This document shows, one piece after another, positions 7,759 to 15,626 of a stretch of DNA of 22,684 nt. A program made the position numbers and the translations under genes. Source of the DNA: Ferrimonas sp044433165 (GTDB lineage Bacteria; Pseudomonadota; Gammaproteobacteria; Enterobacterales; Shewanellaceae); NCBI GenBank assembly GCA_044433165.1, contig JAWXTX010000035.1, positions 1 to 22,684 of the forward strand, in the 5' to 3' direction. The notes below the pieces were generated by a model. It was not told the DNA's origin and ran no database searches. It saw nothing but the letters and a program-made list of their open reading frames with translations. Within the stretch, counting starts at the first letter, position 1, and every line of letters begins with the position of its first letter.

Positions 7759-8985
7759 ATGAAAAGAGCGGTCATCACGGGGATCGGCGTGATCTCAAGC
7801 ATCGGCAATAATGCAGCAGAGGTAACTCAATCGCTACGTACAGGCCGCAGTGGCATCAGCTATTCAGAGCAATTTGAAGCGTTGGGGCTACGCAGCCGAG
7901 TATGGGGCGATTTGAAAATGGACCCCAGTGAACACATCGATCGGAAAATTATGCGCTTTATGGGTGATGCGGCCGCATACGCTTATTTAGCCATGGAACA
8001 AGCCATTGATGATGCACAGCTCACTCCTGAAATGATAAGCAACCCGCGTACTGGCATTGTGGCCGGTACTGGTGGCGCGTCTTCACTGAATCAAGTACAG
8101 GCCGCCGACACTCTGCGTGAAAAAGGCGTGCGTCGCATCGGGCCATATTTAGTACCGCGGATCATGTCTTCCACGGCTTCGGCTTGCTTGGCCACGCCAT
8201 TCAAAATTAAAGGGTTGAACTACTCAATTTCTTCGGCCTGTGCAACCAGTGCCCATTGTATTGGTCATGCCTTAGAGCAGATCCAATTAGGCAAGCAAGA
8301 CATTATCTTTGCCGGTGGCTCAGAAGAGCTGCATTGGACCCTCGCTATGGGCTTTGATGGCATGGGCGCCCTATCCACCAAATACAACGACAACCCAACT
8401 CAAGCATCACGCACCTATGACACCGAGCGCGATGGCTTTGTGATCTCAGGCGGCGGCGGCATCGTTGTTGTTGAAGAGTTAGAGCACGCCCTCGCTCGCG
8501 GCGCCCACATCTATGCCGAAATCGTTGGCTACGGAGCCAACTCCGATGGGGTTGATATGGTCGCACCTTCTGGCGAAGGGGCTATACGCTGCATGAGAAT
8601 GGCCCTAGAGGAAGCGCACAAGGCCGGCGCCGGTGAAGTACAATACATTAATACGCATGGCACCTCCACACCGGTTGGTGATGCCAAAGAATTAATGGCC
8701 ATTCAAGAAGTGTTTGCTGAAAACGCGCCTTTAATCAGCTCAACCAAAGCGATGACCGGTCATGCTTTAGGTGCAGCTGGGGTGCATGAAGCCATTTACA
8801 GCTTGCTGATGATGAAGCACGGCTTTGTTGCGCCAAGCATTAATATCGAACAACTGGATCCAGCAGCAGTAAATCTGCCTATTGTTACCGAAGCAACCGA
8901 GCGTACGTTGGATACCGTAATGAGCAACAGTTTTGGTTTTGGTGGCACCAATGCCTCGTTGATCTTTAAACGCTATCAAGTGTAA
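7759..8985 (+). CDS. fabB: 3-oxoacyl-[ACP] synthase I (KAS I)
   Basis: Condenses malonyl-ACP with acyl-ACP, and is needed to elongate the cis-unsaturated intermediate made by FabA, so it sets the unsaturated fatty acid content of membranes. The 408 residues (E. coli 406) carry the Cys-His-His triad: C161 in SISSACATSA, H300 in NTHGTSTPVGD, and H335 in MTGHALGAAG, with lysine 330 just before. The glycine-rich SFGFGGTNAS is near the C-terminus. The ATG has AGGA (7748-7751) 7 nt upstream. FabB is favoured over FabF by the overall sequence and the mnmC/fabB neighbourhood. It is monocistronic, ending at a strong hairpin terminator. Confidence 0.97.
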   Translation: MKRAVITGIGVISSIGNNAAEVTQSLRTGRSGISYSEQFEALGLRSRVWGDLKMDPSEHIDRKIMRFMGDAAAYAYLAMEQAIDDAQLTPEMISNPRTGIVAGTGGASSLNQVQAADTLREKGVRRIGPYLVPRIMSSTASACLATPFKIKGLNYSISSACATSAHCIGHALEQIQLGKQDIIFAGGSEELHWTLAMGFDGMGALSTKYNDNPTQASRTYDTERDGFVISGGGGIVVVEELEHALARGAHIYAEIVGYGANSDGVDMVAPSGEGAIRCMRMALEEAHKAGAGEVQYINTHGTSTPVGDAKELMAIQEVFAENAPLISSTKAMTGHALGAAGVHEAIYSLLMMKHGFVAPSINIEQLDPAAVNLPIVTEATERTLDTVMSNSFGFGGTNASLIFKRYQV

Positions 8986-9006
8986 TCGACCACCATTATC
9001 CATATC

Positions 9007-9034
9007 AACGGCTTGGTTATCCAAGCCGTTTTTG
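9007..9034 (+). terminator. Rho-independent terminator of fabB
   Basis: A perfect 10-bp stem (AACGGCTTGG / CCAAGCCGTT) with a TTAT loop is followed by a run of T. It lies 21 nt after the fabB stop and separates fabB from pdxB. Confidence 0.92.
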
Positions 9035-9087
9035 TTTGCCAAACGTTCAGTATAAAATGCAACTATCCCCGTTAATTGGATAATGTT

Positions 9088-10221
9088 TTGACGATTCTTG
9101 CTGATGAAAACATGGCCGCATTGGTGCCGCTATTTACGCCGTTAATCGACCAATATGGCCCCATAAAAACCTTACCGGGGCGAGACATTAATGCGCAAAC
9201 CGTCGATGCTGACACGCGCATTTTGTTGGTTCGTTCAGTCACCAAGGTGAATGCGGCATTATTAGATGCTGCGCCCAATCTCACCTTTGTTGGCACCGCA
9301 ACCATTGGTACGGATCACCTCGATATTGAGGCTTTAAATCAGCGACAAATTCACTGGAGTAGTGCCCCAGGCTGCAACGCAGATGGCGTTGCAGAATACG
9401 TGCTTACAGCCCTTCTGCATTTGGCCGAACAGCACCAGCAACAACTCACCCATAAGACCATTGGCATCGTCGGTTTGGGCAATACCGGCTCCGCCTTAAG
9501 CCAACGCTTAACCGCACTGGGGTGCCAAGTCATGCGTTGCGATCCCCCCCAAGCAGCACTCGGTGCTTCGGGTTCATGGCGCAGTATTGATGAGCTCATA
9601 AACCAGTGTGATGTTATCAGCCTGCATGTACCATTAACTCAAGATACGTTTCATTTACTGGATTATCAGCGTCTGTTGTTATTTAAAAAAGATGGCTGGT
9701 TAATTAATGCCAGTCGTGGTGAAGTAGTAGATAATCGCGCTTTAATTCAAGTTAAACAGCAGCATCCAAAGCTGCAATGCGTTTTAGATGTATGGGAAAA
9801 TGAACCAACCCCACTGCCAGAAACCGTCTTGGTAGCCACGTTGGCCACGCCTCACATTGCAGGCTATTCAGTGGAAGGCAAGGTTCGAGGTACTCGGCAA
9901 CTGCTTCAAGCGGTTGCCCCCTTTTGCTCGGTGCCTTCCATCCAAGCATTGCTCACTCAGCCGGCTCTGCCACCTAAAACCATTACAGCGCCAATTCAAC
10001 AAGCCGATTTACTTAAATTATGTACCGATGTATATGATTTAGCATTAGAAGATAAGCGCTTTCGCCAAGCATTGCCCAGTGGCTTTGATGCTCGGCGCAA
10101 AGCCACTTTAACGCGTCGCGAATTTAAAGCCCAACCACTTAATGTGGCGGACTCACAACTTGCGAACCTCTTACGTCAGTTAGGCTTCACTATTATAGAG
10201 AGCAACAAAAATGGCTTATAA
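9088..10221 (+). CDS. pdxB: Erythronate-4-phosphate dehydrogenase
   Basis: Oxidises 4-phosphoerythronate in the DXP-dependent pyridoxal 5'-phosphate pathway. It belongs to the D-2-hydroxyacid dehydrogenase family. With the TTG start at 9088 the protein is 377 residues (E. coli 378) and begins TILADENMA, aligning with the ILVDENMP start of E. coli. RSVTKVN (49-55) and SAPGCNADGVAEYV follow. The NAD-binding GIVGLGNTGS is at 126-135, and R210, E239 and H256 occupy the positions of the catalytic triad. No ATG is available at the N-terminus; TTG 9088 has GGA (9078-9080) about 7 nt upstream, while TTG 9076 has none. The last 11 nt overlap asd, implying coupled translation. Confidence 0.94.
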   Translation: MTILADENMAALVPLFTPLIDQYGPIKTLPGRDINAQTVDADTRILLVRSVTKVNAALLDAAPNLTFVGTATIGTDHLDIEALNQRQIHWSSAPGCNADGVAEYVLTALLHLAEQHQQQLTHKTIGIVGLGNTGSALSQRLTALGCQVMRCDPPQAALGASGSWRSIDELINQCDVISLHVPLTQDTFHLLDYQRLLLFKKDGWLINASRGEVVDNRALIQVKQQHPKLQCVLDVWENEPTPLPETVLVATLATPHIAGYSVEGKVRGTRQLLQAVAPFCSVPSIQALLTQPALPPKTITAPIQQADLLKLCTDVYDLALEDKRFRQALPSGFDARRKATLTRREFKAQPLNVADSQLANLLRQLGFTIIESNKNGL

Positions 10222-11221
10222 CATTGCGGTATTGGGGGCCACTGGGGCAGTTGGCCAAACCATGATTGAAATTTTAGAGCAGCGTGAATTTCCTGTTGCA
10301 CAGCTCTTTCCCCTTGCCAGTGCTCGCAGCGTTGGAAAAACCATTACATTTCAAGGCCAAACTATCGATGTGATCGATGTTGATAGCTTTGATTGGAGCC
10401 AAGTGGATATCGGTTTATTCAGCGCTGGTGGCACTATTTCTGAAAAGTGGGCGCCCATTGCCGCCGAAGCCGGTTGCGTGGTTATCGATAATACCAGCCA
10501 CTTCCGCAATGATCCTGAGATCCCACTGGTGGTGCCAGAGGTGAATCCAGACGCATTAGCGGAATTCCGTAACCGTAATATTATCGCCAATCCAAACTGT
10601 TCAACCATTCAAATGGTTGTGGCACTAAAGCCATTGCATGATCAATACGGCATTGAGCGTATTAACGTGGCCACTTACCAATCGGTCTCTGGTGCTGGGC
10701 GCAGTGCCATTGAGGAATTAGCGAAGCAGTGCAGCGCGTTACTGAGCGGCCAGCCCGCAGAAGCGAAAGTTTTTGATCATCAAATCGCGTTTAACGTTCT
10801 TCCTAAGATTGATACTTTCATGGATAACGGGTTTACCCGTGAAGAGATGAAAATGGTTTGGGAAACTCAGAAAATTTTGGGTGACACCAGCATTCAGGTA
10901 AACCCAACCGCAGTTCGCGTGCCGGTTTTTTACGGCCACGCTGAAGCCATCCATCTTGAAACGCGTCAACCTGCGAATGTGGAAGAGGTAAAAGCGTTGC
11001 TTGAGCAAGCTCCAGGGATCACGTTATGCCGAGATGATGCCGATTACCCAACTCAATTTGGGCATGCTCAAGGCAATGACGACGTATTCGTCGGTCGTAT
11101 ACGTCAAGATTTAACCCACCCACATGGTTTAAATCTATGGGTCGTTGCAGATAACATTCGTAAGGGTGCCGCGCTCAATTCCATTCAAATTGCTGAATTG
11201 CTGATCCGCGAATATTTATAA
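10211..11221 (+). CDS. asd: Aspartate-semialdehyde dehydrogenase
   Basis: NADPH-dependent reduction of beta-aspartyl phosphate to aspartate semialdehyde, the branch point to lysine/diaminopimelate, threonine and methionine. The 336 residues begin with the Rossmann motif GATGAVG (9-15). The active-site cysteine C130 sits in NPNCSTIQ, and the conserved histidine H243 in RVPVFYGHAE. The position after pdxB is the one held in E. coli by usg, an Asd relative that has lost the catalytic cysteine. Here the cysteine is present, so this is an active-type Asd. The start overlaps pdxB by 11 nt, and the pdxB reading frame provides the upstream sequence. Confidence 0.94.
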   Translation: MAYNIAVLGATGAVGQTMIEILEQREFPVAQLFPLASARSVGKTITFQGQTIDVIDVDSFDWSQVDIGLFSAGGTISEKWAPIAAEAGCVVIDNTSHFRNDPEIPLVVPEVNPDALAEFRNRNIIANPNCSTIQMVVALKPLHDQYGIERINVATYQSVSGAGRSAIEELAKQCSALLSGQPAEAKVFDHQIAFNVLPKIDTFMDNGFTREEMKMVWETQKILGDTSIQVNPTAVRVPVFYGHAEAIHLETRQPANVEEVKALLEQAPGITLCRDDADYPTQFGHAQGNDDVFVGRIRQDLTHPHGLNLWVVADNIRKGAALNSIQIAELLIREYL

Positions 11222-11334
11222 CGCCTATAACATAATGAGCCCGCAAATAGATGAGAGGCGTTGCACAATTAGCAATAGCTCTGGTGGGATCACATTAACG
11301 ATTATCATAGAATATACGTAAAGAACAGACCGAA

Positions 11335-11352
11335 TAGGGGCTTCGGCCCCTA
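11335..11352 (+). other. cUUCGg tetraloop hairpin in the fimV leader
   Basis: TAGGGGC and GCCCCTA pair perfectly around a TTCG loop closed by C-G, the extra-stable UUCG tetraloop in RNA. No T-run follows, so it is not a standard terminator. It ends 30 nt before the fimV ATG and could stabilise the mRNA 5' end or mark the 3' end of the asd message. Confidence 0.6.
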
Positions 11353-11382
11353 CCACCATTGTATCGTGGGAATGCTGCCGAA

Positions 11383-12903
11383 ATGAGCCATCACTATCGC
11401 CAAATTGCAACCGCCGTTATGTTTGGCGCCATTTTTTCCATGCCAACTGTGCATGCTGAAACACTACCGATCACCGGCCCTGATGGCCAAATCCGGCTTG
11501 AAGAGCCAGCTTTAAATACTTATGGCCCCATTAAAAGTACAGATACTTTGTGGCGTATTGCCAATCAAGTGCGTCCGGATAATAGCGTTTCCATCTACCA
11601 AGTAATGCAAGCGCTTTTTGATGCTAACCCACAAGCGTTTAGCTCAGATAATTTTAACTCTCTGGAACGCGGTTTTACCCTGCGGATCCCATCCAAAGAG
11701 ATCATGGCTAGTTACCCAGCAGCACAAGCAAAAGCCAGTGCTGAGCGCCATGACAATCAATGGCCAGGTGCCACTACAAGCACGGTTCCGGTTGTAAGTG
11801 CTCCCAAAAGCACGGCTCCAAGCGCAGCAACTAATACCGCAGAAGTCACCAAGCTGCGTGCTGACAATCAGCGTTTACAACGCGAATTAAAACAAAAGAC
11901 CGATGCGCTAGCCAAACTTCAAGGGTTGCGCGTAGAAGTGGATGCCAGTGGTGATGAACTGGCTGAGATGGTACACAATAACACCTTATTGCAACGCCAA
12001 ATGGAGCAGCTGTCTAATGAGCTTTCCATGCTGCAAAACGCCTTAGATGAGCAACAACGTATAAATTACGAACTGGAATTGCAATTAGAGCAGCAACGCC
12101 AAATGGCTGCACAAAATGCCAGCCTGTATGCCCCACAATATGATCAAGAACCCGCTTCTGATTTTTGGCAAAAGCTGGCCTCTAATACGCCTTTATTAAT
12201 TTTAGCGGTGATCTTGCCAATCCTGTTGTTGCTGATCCTGCTGTGGGTTATAAATCGTCGTCGCTATCGCCCAATTAGCCAAAATCCAATTAAAGATGGC
12301 GAGATGATTAAACCCATCAATACCACGCCATTAGATCCTTTAACGGAAATGGTACCAGAGATGCCAGCTAAGGCTGCTGTTGCTCCTGTTGCTGCCGCTG
12401 CTGCGGTTAGCACCGCTACAACAATTTTAGCGAGTGAGCCAACCCCCGCAGACAATGCCGAGCAAGCTCAAGCCGCTGCCGCAGCGGATGACATTTTATC
12501 GCTGGATGAATTACTAAAGGATGATGCCTTTAGTGCAGAAGCTGATACTAATACTGATGACGCTAGCAATCATTTTGATAAAATATTGGCCGATGCCGAC
12601 GCAGAAGTCGAAGCGTTGAATGAGCAACCAGTAAACACCGATCCATTCTTAGATATTGATCAGTTACTGGCTGAAACCAACGAGGACACTCCAAGTGCCC
12701 AAGAAGTAGCCGATGCCGAAAATATCATTCAAAGTACCGACATCTTAACTGATGAAAGCGGTTATCGTGCCAAGCTCGATTTAGCTCGTGCTTACATTGA
12801 AATTGATGATATCGACAGTGCGAAGGGGTTATTAAACGAAGTGCTAACCGATGGTGCAGAAGAACTGCACGAAGAAGCCAAGCAACTATTATCTGAGCTG
12901 TAA
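11383..12903 (+). CDS. fimV: FimV/HubP-type polar inner-membrane protein with LysM-like and TPR domains
   Basis: FimV/HubP proteins sit at the cell pole and organise type IV pili, flagella, chemotaxis arrays or origin anchoring, depending on species. The 506 residues have a signal peptide (1-25, cleavage after VHA), a LysM-like periplasmic segment (about 47-105), a coiled coil (153-240), a transmembrane helix (269-290) followed by an RRR-rich stop, and an acidic Ala/Asp-rich cytosolic part with repeated D-I-L-x-L-D-E-L-L-like motifs. The C-terminal conserved FimV TPR motif (458-506) includes LDLARAYIEIDD. It is much shorter than Pseudomonas FimV or Vibrio HubP, mainly in the acidic part. ATG 11383 is chosen because it begins the signal peptide. 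The gene lies after asd as in vibrios, but truA does not follow. Confidence 0.9.
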   Translation: MSHHYRQIATAVMFGAIFSMPTVHAETLPITGPDGQIRLEEPALNTYGPIKSTDTLWRIANQVRPDNSVSIYQVMQALFDANPQAFSSDNFNSLERGFTLRIPSKEIMASYPAAQAKASAERHDNQWPGATTSTVPVVSAPKSTAPSAATNTAEVTKLRADNQRLQRELKQKTDALAKLQGLRVEVDASGDELAEMVHNNTLLQRQMEQLSNELSMLQNALDEQQRINYELELQLEQQRQMAAQNASLYAPQYDQEPASDFWQKLASNTPLLILAVILPILLLLILLWVINRRRYRPISQNPIKDGEMIKPINTTPLDPLTEMVPEMPAKAAVAPVAAAAAVSTATTILASEPTPADNAEQAQAAAAADDILSLDELLKDDAFSAEADTNTDDASNHFDKILADADAEVEALNEQPVNTDPFLDIDQLLAETNEDTPSAQEVADAENIIQSTDILTDESGYRAKLDLARAYIEIDDIDSAKGLLNEVLTDGAEELHEEAKQLLSEL

Positions 12904-12921
12904 CCCACGTTACTCTAGTCA

Positions 12922-12951
12922 AAAAAGCCCTTGTTAAAACAAGGGCTTTTT
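12922..12951. terminator. Bidirectional terminator after fimV
   Basis: A 13-bp stem (AAAAAGCCCTTGT / ACAAGGGCTTTTT) with a TAAA loop has A-tract and T-tract ends, so it works on both strands. It starts 18 nt after the fimV stop. On the minus strand it coincides with the end of the small glycine-rich ORF. Confidence 0.92.
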
Positions 12952-13078
12952 ATCTATATCTTTTCCTTGAGTCGCAATCGTCTGCTAAGGCACTGCCAGC
13001 AAGTCCTCCTGATGCTGATCCTATTGCTCCTTTGCCGCCGCCAACACCTTTAAATTGCTCAGGACGCACCTTGGACAC
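12950..13078 (-). CDS. Small glycine-rich ORF, 42 residues, hypothetical
   Basis: A GTG-initiated frame preceded by TAGGA, with AGGA 7 nt upstream. It encodes a basic N-terminus (SKVRPEQFKG), a glycine-zipper-like stretch GGGKGAIGSASGGLAGSALA, and a polar tail with a single cysteine (DDCDSRKRYR). The stop TAA lies at the edge of a strong terminator that also works in this direction. The composition resembles small membrane-inserting peptides or class II bacteriocin cores, but there is no double-glycine leader, no export or immunity gene, and no family I recognise. An overlapping ATG in another frame would give only 19 residues. It may be a chance frame in decayed DNA. Confidence 0.25.
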   Translation of the reverse strand: MSKVRPEQFKGVGGGKGAIGSASGGLAGSALADDCDSRKRYR

Positions 13079-13199
13079 ATAACCATCCTAATTAATATTG
13101 CTCTGTTACGGCCCGTTCAAAGACAGCGCTGTTCGTCTATACCGATATAGCACTCAAACCACCAACAACAAGATAATACCTGTCATGTCTTTTTGGCGT

Positions 13200-13566
13200 T
13201 CAGCTTAACGCGTATCTTTGACAGCTCTTAGATAGCGTCGTTCTCACCTTGGCCACAAGGTGGGTCTCAATCATCGTCACTATCCCCATAATGATCTTAT
13301 GGCTGATTCCCAATCGATGCACACAGAGATCAGCAATATCGACCGTAAAGAAGCCGTTAACATCGATATTAAGGTAACAATTTGCACCGTCTTCCCATTC
13401 ACGGCTCTAGCCAGTAAAGCTCATGTCTAAGCGCTAAACTTCGGGTGACTTTATCAAGCACCTCTAAGAGCGACGTGAAATTTTGTGGGGCAAAGTCGTT
13501 AAGTGTATCAAGGGCTTGGCTTAAGCAACATAAAAAATCCGAGTTCCTGTAGAGAACTCGGATTAT
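13200..13566 (-). pseudogene. Decayed, frame-shifted reading frame of unknown origin
   Basis: Two minus-strand fragments look like pieces of one protein. The upstream fragment (13566-13399) reads SQALDTLNDFAPQNFTSLLE and ends RHELYWLEP before a TGA. The downstream fragment (13403-13200), offset by one base, reads REWEDGANCYLNIDVNGFF and ends CQRYALS before a TGA. Joining them by a one-base shift near 13403 gives a continuous 120-residue stretch with protein-like composition. No ATG start is available: an in-frame TAA lies just upstream of 13566, inside the spacer after ppiD. I do not recognise the family. It could be the remnant of a gene lost at the rearrangement junction, or non-coding. Confidence 0.35.
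13532..13563 (-). terminator. Rho-independent terminator of ppiD
   Basis: On the minus strand a perfect 10-bp stem (ATCCGAGTTC / GAACTCGGAT) with a 7-nt loop is followed by TTTTTT. It lies about 50 nt past the ppiD stop. Confidence 0.92.
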
Positions 13567-13615
13567 GGTTTACGCAAAAGATCAGTCAAACGATCGTTAA
13601 GTGAATAACATCGAC

Positions 13616-15481
13616 TTAAAAAGCGTTGAGCCCAAAGTACTCGACTGAAGCTTCAGCACGTAAGCTTGCAAGTAAAGACTGGTAACTCATCTGGCTAAAT
13701 TGTTGACCGAGACTTATCTGCAGTGCTTCTAAGTTATCAATGGTTTCAGGCATTGATACTTGAGTTAGTGCCATGACCACTACATCCCCATTGGCCAACG
13801 AAACCGTTGACCAGCTTGGTTGTTCTGCATTAATAGGAGCAGGCATTTTAAAGAGCTCAGTGCGCACTTCCACCGGCAGATCACTGCCGCCAAAACGACG
13901 CACTTCAGCGGTTTCAATAACCCCTTCAGGAGCCGTACCTTGCTGCCAAGCGGCTAACAATTCTTGTGCTGAAGCCAACGCAAATTCAGACGCTTGAGCT
14001 TGGATTAGCTGCTCTTTAATGCGCGCTTCAACTTCGGCTAATGGCAAAGTACCTGCTGCGACATATTCTTTAACGCGAACAACCATACGATGGCCATTGC
14101 TTAACTCAATAACATCAGAATTCATGCCATCATACAGCACTGCATCATTAAAGGCGGCAGCCAGCAGTTTCGGATTGTTGAACGCCGCTGGTACGTTATT
14201 ACGCGAGAATAAGACCGAGGTTTTAACCTCGCCACCCACCGCCTCTGCTGTTTCTTGCAGTGAGTCTGGGATCTCAAAACTCACATCCGCCAATTGTTGC
14301 TGTAATGCATAAAACTCTTGCTGAGCTTTGCTATTAGAAACCGTTGCGATAATGTCAGCCTGCACTTCTTCAAAAGGACGTGCTGCACTCACAGCTATCT
14401 GTTTCGCTTGCACAATTTGGTAACCAAAGTCCGTTTCTAACACCTCAGAAACTTGGCCTTCATCTAATGCAAATAACGCATCATCAAATACGGGATCCAT
14501 AGTGCCACGGGTAAACCACTCTAGTTCCCCCCCATTATTGGCGGTAAAGGTATCGTCCGATTCGGCTTTGGCTACATCAGCAAAGTTCTCGCCATTTTGC
14601 ACTCGAGCTAATGCCGCCGCCGCACGAGCAGGTGCATCATTACCATCAAACAGCATATGAGCCGCTAAACGGCGCTCTGGCATGCGGTACAGGGCTTGGT
14701 TGGCATTGTAATACTCACGAGCTTCTTGCTCATCTACCTGCAGCTGGTTACTTAAATCCGCAACGTTTATCTCAACATATTCCAATTGGATCTGCTCAGG
14801 CTGAACAAATTGCGGCAGGTTATCTTGATAATAAGCCGCTACATCGTTCTCAGTTACGGTGGCTTGTGCTTCAAAAGGCACAGCACTTACAGTAACGTGG
14901 CTTAGGTCACGTTGCTGTTCCTGAAGCTGAGCAATCGTCGTAGCTTCATTTGGCAAAGCGAATTCGCTGCCAAGTAGGCCAATCATCATTTGTTGGCGCG
15001 CTAAATCAGTACGCAACATATCGCGCAGTTGCACACCAGATAGGTTATTTTGACGCAGTACTAACTGGTAATGCTCGTTATTAAATTGGCCATCTACCTG
15101 AAATTCAGGCATCGCACGAATGGCCTGTTGGATCTGGCCATCAGCAACGCGGATCCCTAACGCGGCGGCTTTTTGGTCGAGTAAGCGCTCAGAAACCATC
15201 CGCTCTAATACGCTTTGACGCAGTCCCTGCATGTAAGTGGGATCAGCCAATAACGCACTAAAGGTTTCACCTAACTGAGCGCTCATTCGACTTTGCTCGC
15301 TTTGAAAAGCGCGCTCTAAATCATAACGGCTAATCTCTTCGCCATTAACTAATGCGGCAACCTGATCGTTATTGGTGCCAAGGTAGCTGTATACCCCTGT
15401 TAGGGCGAACGATAGGATCACCACACCAAGGATTGACTTGGCTACAATCCCTTGTGAACCTTCGCGGATCTTCTCAAGCAT
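13616..15481 (-). CDS. ppiD: PpiD, inner-membrane-anchored periplasmic folding factor (parvulin-like)
   Basis: Periplasmic chaperone anchored near the Sec translocon that assists folding of secreted and outer-membrane proteins. The 621 residues (E. coli 623) begin MLEKIREGSQG. One transmembrane helix (about 16-34, SILGVVILSFALTGVYSYL) leaves the bulk in the periplasm. A SurA-like N-terminal chaperone region follows (about 35-190), and then a PpiC/parvulin domain (about 270-362) with GGELEWF and FGYQIVQ. The ATG at 15481 is chosen because it begins the conserved start and has AGG 5 nt upstream; a longer in-frame reading to 15529 is rejected. hupB lies upstream in the same order as in E. coli. 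Confidence 0.96.
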   Translation of the reverse strand: MLEKIREGSQGIVAKSILGVVILSFALTGVYSYLGTNNDQVAALVNGEEISRYDLERAFQSEQSRMSAQLGETFSALLADPTYMQGLRQSVLERMVSERLLDQKAAALGIRVADGQIQQAIRAMPEFQVDGQFNNEHYQLVLRQNNLSGVQLRDMLRTDLARQQMMIGLLGSEFALPNEATTIAQLQEQQRDLSHVTVSAVPFEAQATVTENDVAAYYQDNLPQFVQPEQIQLEYVEINVADLSNQLQVDEQEAREYYNANQALYRMPERRLAAHMLFDGNDAPARAAAALARVQNGENFADVAKAESDDTFTANNGGELEWFTRGTMDPVFDDALFALDEGQVSEVLETDFGYQIVQAKQIAVSAARPFEEVQADIIATVSNSKAQQEFYALQQQLADVSFEIPDSLQETAEAVGGEVKTSVLFSRNNVPAAFNNPKLLAAAFNDAVLYDGMNSDVIELSNGHRMVVRVKEYVAAGTLPLAEVEARIKEQLIQAQASEFALASAQELLAAWQQGTAPEGVIETAEVRRFGGSDLPVEVRTELFKMPAPINAEQPSWSTVSLANGDVVVMALTQVSMPETIDNLEALQISLGQQFSQMSYQSLLASLRAEASVEYFGLNAF

Positions 15482-15507
15482 CTGCCTACTCTTTTTTATA
15501 CTTAACG

Positions 15508-15541
15508 AAAACAAAAAGCGCACCACCAAGGGATGCGCTTT
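15508..15541 (-). terminator. Terminator between hupB and ppiD
   Basis: On the minus strand AAAGCGCA and TGCGCTTT form a perfect 8-bp stem with an 11-nt loop, followed by TTTTTGTTTT. It ends about 27 nt before the ppiD start, so ppiD expression needs readthrough or a very close promoter. Confidence 0.8.
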
Positions 15542-15577
15542 AACCTGGTCAGCTTCTAGGATACACCGTTAGCTGAA

Positions 15578-15609
15578 ACAATAAACGCCCAAGTACTTAC
15601 TTGAGCGTT
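15578..15609 (-). terminator. First hairpin after hupB, weak terminator
   Basis: AACGC-CAAGT pairs with ACTTG-GCGTT across one mismatch, with a 4-nt loop, about 18 nt after the hupB stop. The following TTTATTGTTT is an imperfect U-tract, so it may act together with the stronger hairpin downstream. Confidence 0.55.
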
Positions 15610-15626
15610 AGAGCAATAAACTGAGA

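Larger units (their letters stand above)
12952..13615. other. Gene-poor junction between the fimV block and the ppiD block
   Basis: About 660 nt between two convergent blocks. It holds the small glycine-rich ORF, the frame-shifted remnant and the ppiD terminator listed separately. I find no intact gene, no transposase motif, no long terminal repeats, no tRNA and no CRISPR-like repeats in it. Confidence 0.7.

Noticed and set aside
12953..13082. Plus-strand proline-rich open frame ending at 13082
   Set aside because: No start codon with a ribosome binding site, and it is simply the complement of the glycine-rich minus-strand frame (Gly codons read as Pro/Ala). It also begins inside the fimV terminator region.
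12952..13615. Insertion sequence or prophage remnant
   Set aside because: No terminal inverted repeats, target duplications, DDE or integrase motifs could be found; left as an unassigned remnant.
14611..14895. Open frames opposite ppiD
   Set aside because: Antisense shadows of a conserved gene; no family features.
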